A stretch of 64,000 bases of DNA, taken from Grimontia kaedaensis (GTDB lineage Bacteria > Pseudomonadota > Gammaproteobacteria > Enterobacterales > Vibrionaceae). A program made the position numbers and the translations under genes. The stretch spans positions 682,001-746,000 of the forward strand of contig NZ_CP082275.1 of NCBI RefSeq assembly GCF_023746615.1, in the 5' to 3' direction. Of this stretch, positions 62,684 through 64,000 are shown in pieces (the stretch's first letter is position 1; every line of letters begins with the position of its first letter). Under the pieces are notes generated by a model. It had not been told where the DNA came from. It searched no databases and was given only the letters and a program-made list of their open reading frames with translations.

Positions 62684-64000
62684 TCAGCGCTGCAATTCCG
62701 CGAAACGCGCTTCCTGTACCCTGAGCTGATCTATACGTGCATCGTAGCGAGCCTGATCAAGGCTGCCAAGTTCCACAAGCTGACTGGCTTGTGTGTAATT
62801 GTTAATGGCCTTGTGCCAGCGACCCTGAAGGGCGTAGAGCTCGGCCTGTGCTGCCAATGCGCCATGGCGGATGCCTTCACTGTCGTAGGCTTCCTGAAGC
62901 AATGACCAGCCGTTGGTATTGGTTGGGAAACGGTGCGTGACTCTCACCAACCCTTTGATGGCTTCGTCATAACGACCTGCTTTCACTAATACATAATCAC
63001 GGTTTAACAGTAATACAGCATTGTTTGGTTGACTGGCGAGAGCTTTATCAAGACGTTTCAGTGCCGCATCATAGTGCTTCTGCGCGACGTCTAAATCTGT
63101 CATCGCATCCAGATAGAAGCGGTTATTTGGCTGTGCCTTATACAGTGGCGCTAAAAGCTTTCCGGCTTTATCGAATTGTCTGCTGTCGATATACACCAGC
63201 GCTTTACCGTAATTCAGTGATTGAGCGCGTGCAGGGGAAGCTTTCTTGAGCTGTCGGTCAAACCAATCGATGGCAGCCGCACTATCAATACCGGCAAAGC
63301 GCGCGATCACGCGGGCTCGAGCCAGGTGGTATTCTGGCGACAACGGAACCGTGCGTTGTGGATATTGCTGCGCACGGGACCGTGAATCGGTGATACGTGA
63401 GTCTGGCAATGGGTGAGTCAGCAAAAACTGCGGAGGCTTTGATGCAAAGCGGTATTGGTCAGCCATACGGGTAAAGAATATTGGCATTGCATTTACATCA
63501 AACCCTGCGCGGGAGAGGGTTTCCAGACCAATCCGGTCAGCTTCTTTCTCGTTGCTTCGGGTGTAGTTGATTTGACTTTGAATAGACGCCGCAGTAGTTG
63601 CTTGAGCGGCAGCAATACCCGCTTGAGGCGCAGCAATCGCCAACATGAGAGAGCCGACCAATGCAGCCATTGTCAGCGGCGTTTGTTTTGCCCGCTCTTC
63701 CATAGCACGTGCCAAATGGCGTTGCGTTAAGTGCGCAATTTCGTGAGCGACAACGGACGCAAGCTCGCTTTCGCTCTGTGCATGGAGAAATAGACCTGTG
63801 TGTAATGCAACGTGACCACCAAAGAAGGCAAAGGCGTTAATGTCACGATTCCGTATCAGAAAAAACTCAAAAGGTGTTTTAACATCATTAGCATTGGCGA
63901 CCAGAGATGCACCCAGTGAGGAAATATATTCCGATAAAACAGGGTCATTCACGATAGGCTGGCTGCCACGAAGCATACGCATGTAAGCGTCGCCATATTC
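62684..64000 (-). CDS. bepA: Periplasmic beta-barrel assembly-enhancing protease BepA, 5' end cut by window edge
   Basis: BepA (M48 metalloprotease) helps the LPS transporter LptD and degrades stalled outer-membrane proteins. At least 438 residues are visible: the zinc motif VVAHEIAHLTQRH, a third ligand Glu in SNEKEADRIG, and a C-terminal TPR array (about the last 200 residues) that contacts the BAM complex. The signal peptide and first part lie beyond base 64000; the codons GAA TAT GGC GAC GCT TAC read into the window. It starts the run with yfgD and wrbA and fits with bamA and skp in this window. Confidence 0.95.
   Translation of the reverse strand, partial: EYGDAYMRMLRGSQPIVNDPVLSEYISSLGASLVANANDVKTPFEFFLIRNRDINAFAFFGGHVALHTGLFLHAQSESELASVVAHEIAHLTQRHLARAMEERAKQTPLTMAALVGSLMLAIAAPQAGIAAAQATTAASIQSQINYTRSNEKEADRIGLETLSRAGFDVNAMPIFFTRMADQYRFASKPPQFLLTHPLPDSRITDSRSRAQQYPQRTVPLSPEYHLARARVIARFAGIDSAAAIDWFDRQLKKASPARAQSLNYGKALVYIDSRQFDKAGKLLAPLYKAQPNNRFYLDAMTDLDVAQKHYDAALKRLDKALASQPNNAVLLLNRDYVLVKAGRYDEAIKGLVRVTHRFPTNTNGWSLLQEAYDSEGIRHGALAAQAELYALQGRWHKAINNYTQASQLVELGSLDQARYDARIDQLRVQEARFAELQR

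Overview
The window is a stretch of core chromosome from a gammaproteobacterium, most likely a member of the Vibrionaceae (I lean towards the Grimontia / Enterovibrio / Photobacterium side, but cannot settle the genus without a 16S comparison). The evidence is the rRNA sequences, protein sequences that read as Vibrio-like throughout (FabZ, PyrH, UraA, DUF3549, DUF2066, DUF2069), and paired CsrB-type RNAs. Gene order follows Escherichia coli in several blocks.

Layout. (1) 1-4700: the end of a DUF2789 gene, two tandem nearly identical CsrB regulatory RNAs each with its own GacA/VarA-type upstream box, a DUF3301/DUF3549 pair, yqcC-truC and yaeH. (2) 4845-8316: glnD and map, divergent from (3) 8465-11771, the translation block rpsB-tsf-pyrH-frr with an S2-type leader. 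(4) 11847-27785: the envelope and lipid block uppS-cdsA-dxr-rseP-bamA-skp-lpxD-fabZ-lpxA-lpxB-rnhB-dnaE-accA. (5) 27874-38154: tilS, a small cytochrome c, a sodium-dependent transporter, DUF4250-yaeP, two GGDEF proteins flanking a patatin-like lipase, proS, trmO and gmhB. (6) 38288-44640: a complete rRNA operon (P1/P2, 16S, tRNA-Glu-Lys-Val, 23S, 5S, tRNA-Asp-Trp) with a decayed copy of the tRNA-Trp 3' end. (7) 44739-55982: yafD, a LysR remnant, mltD, gloB/yafS, rnhA/dnaQ, a TIGR03503 membrane protein, fadE, gmhA and yafJ. (8) 56046-64000: purMN, upp, uraA, DUF2066, DUF2069-wrbA-yfgD and bepA (cut by the window edge).

How the genes work together: block 4 joins undecaprenyl and phospholipid precursor synthesis, isoprenoid entry (Dxr), outer-membrane protein assembly (BamA, Skp), the sigma-E protease RseP and the first lipid A steps (LpxD, FabZ, LpxA, LpxB), ending with replication (DnaE) and fatty-acid initiation (AccA). 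GmhA and GmhB supply heptose for LPS core. PurM/PurN, Upp and UraA cover purine synthesis and uracil salvage. The Csr RNAs would titrate CsrA and so tune carbon flow, motility and virulence traits.

I did not find phage, insertion sequences, CRISPR or a clear new defence system. The items most worth a second look are the tandem csrB pair with identical promoter geometry, the GGDEF-patatin-GGDEF cluster, the tRNA-Trp tail duplication, the LysR remnant, and the absence of hda from its usual place beside uraA.
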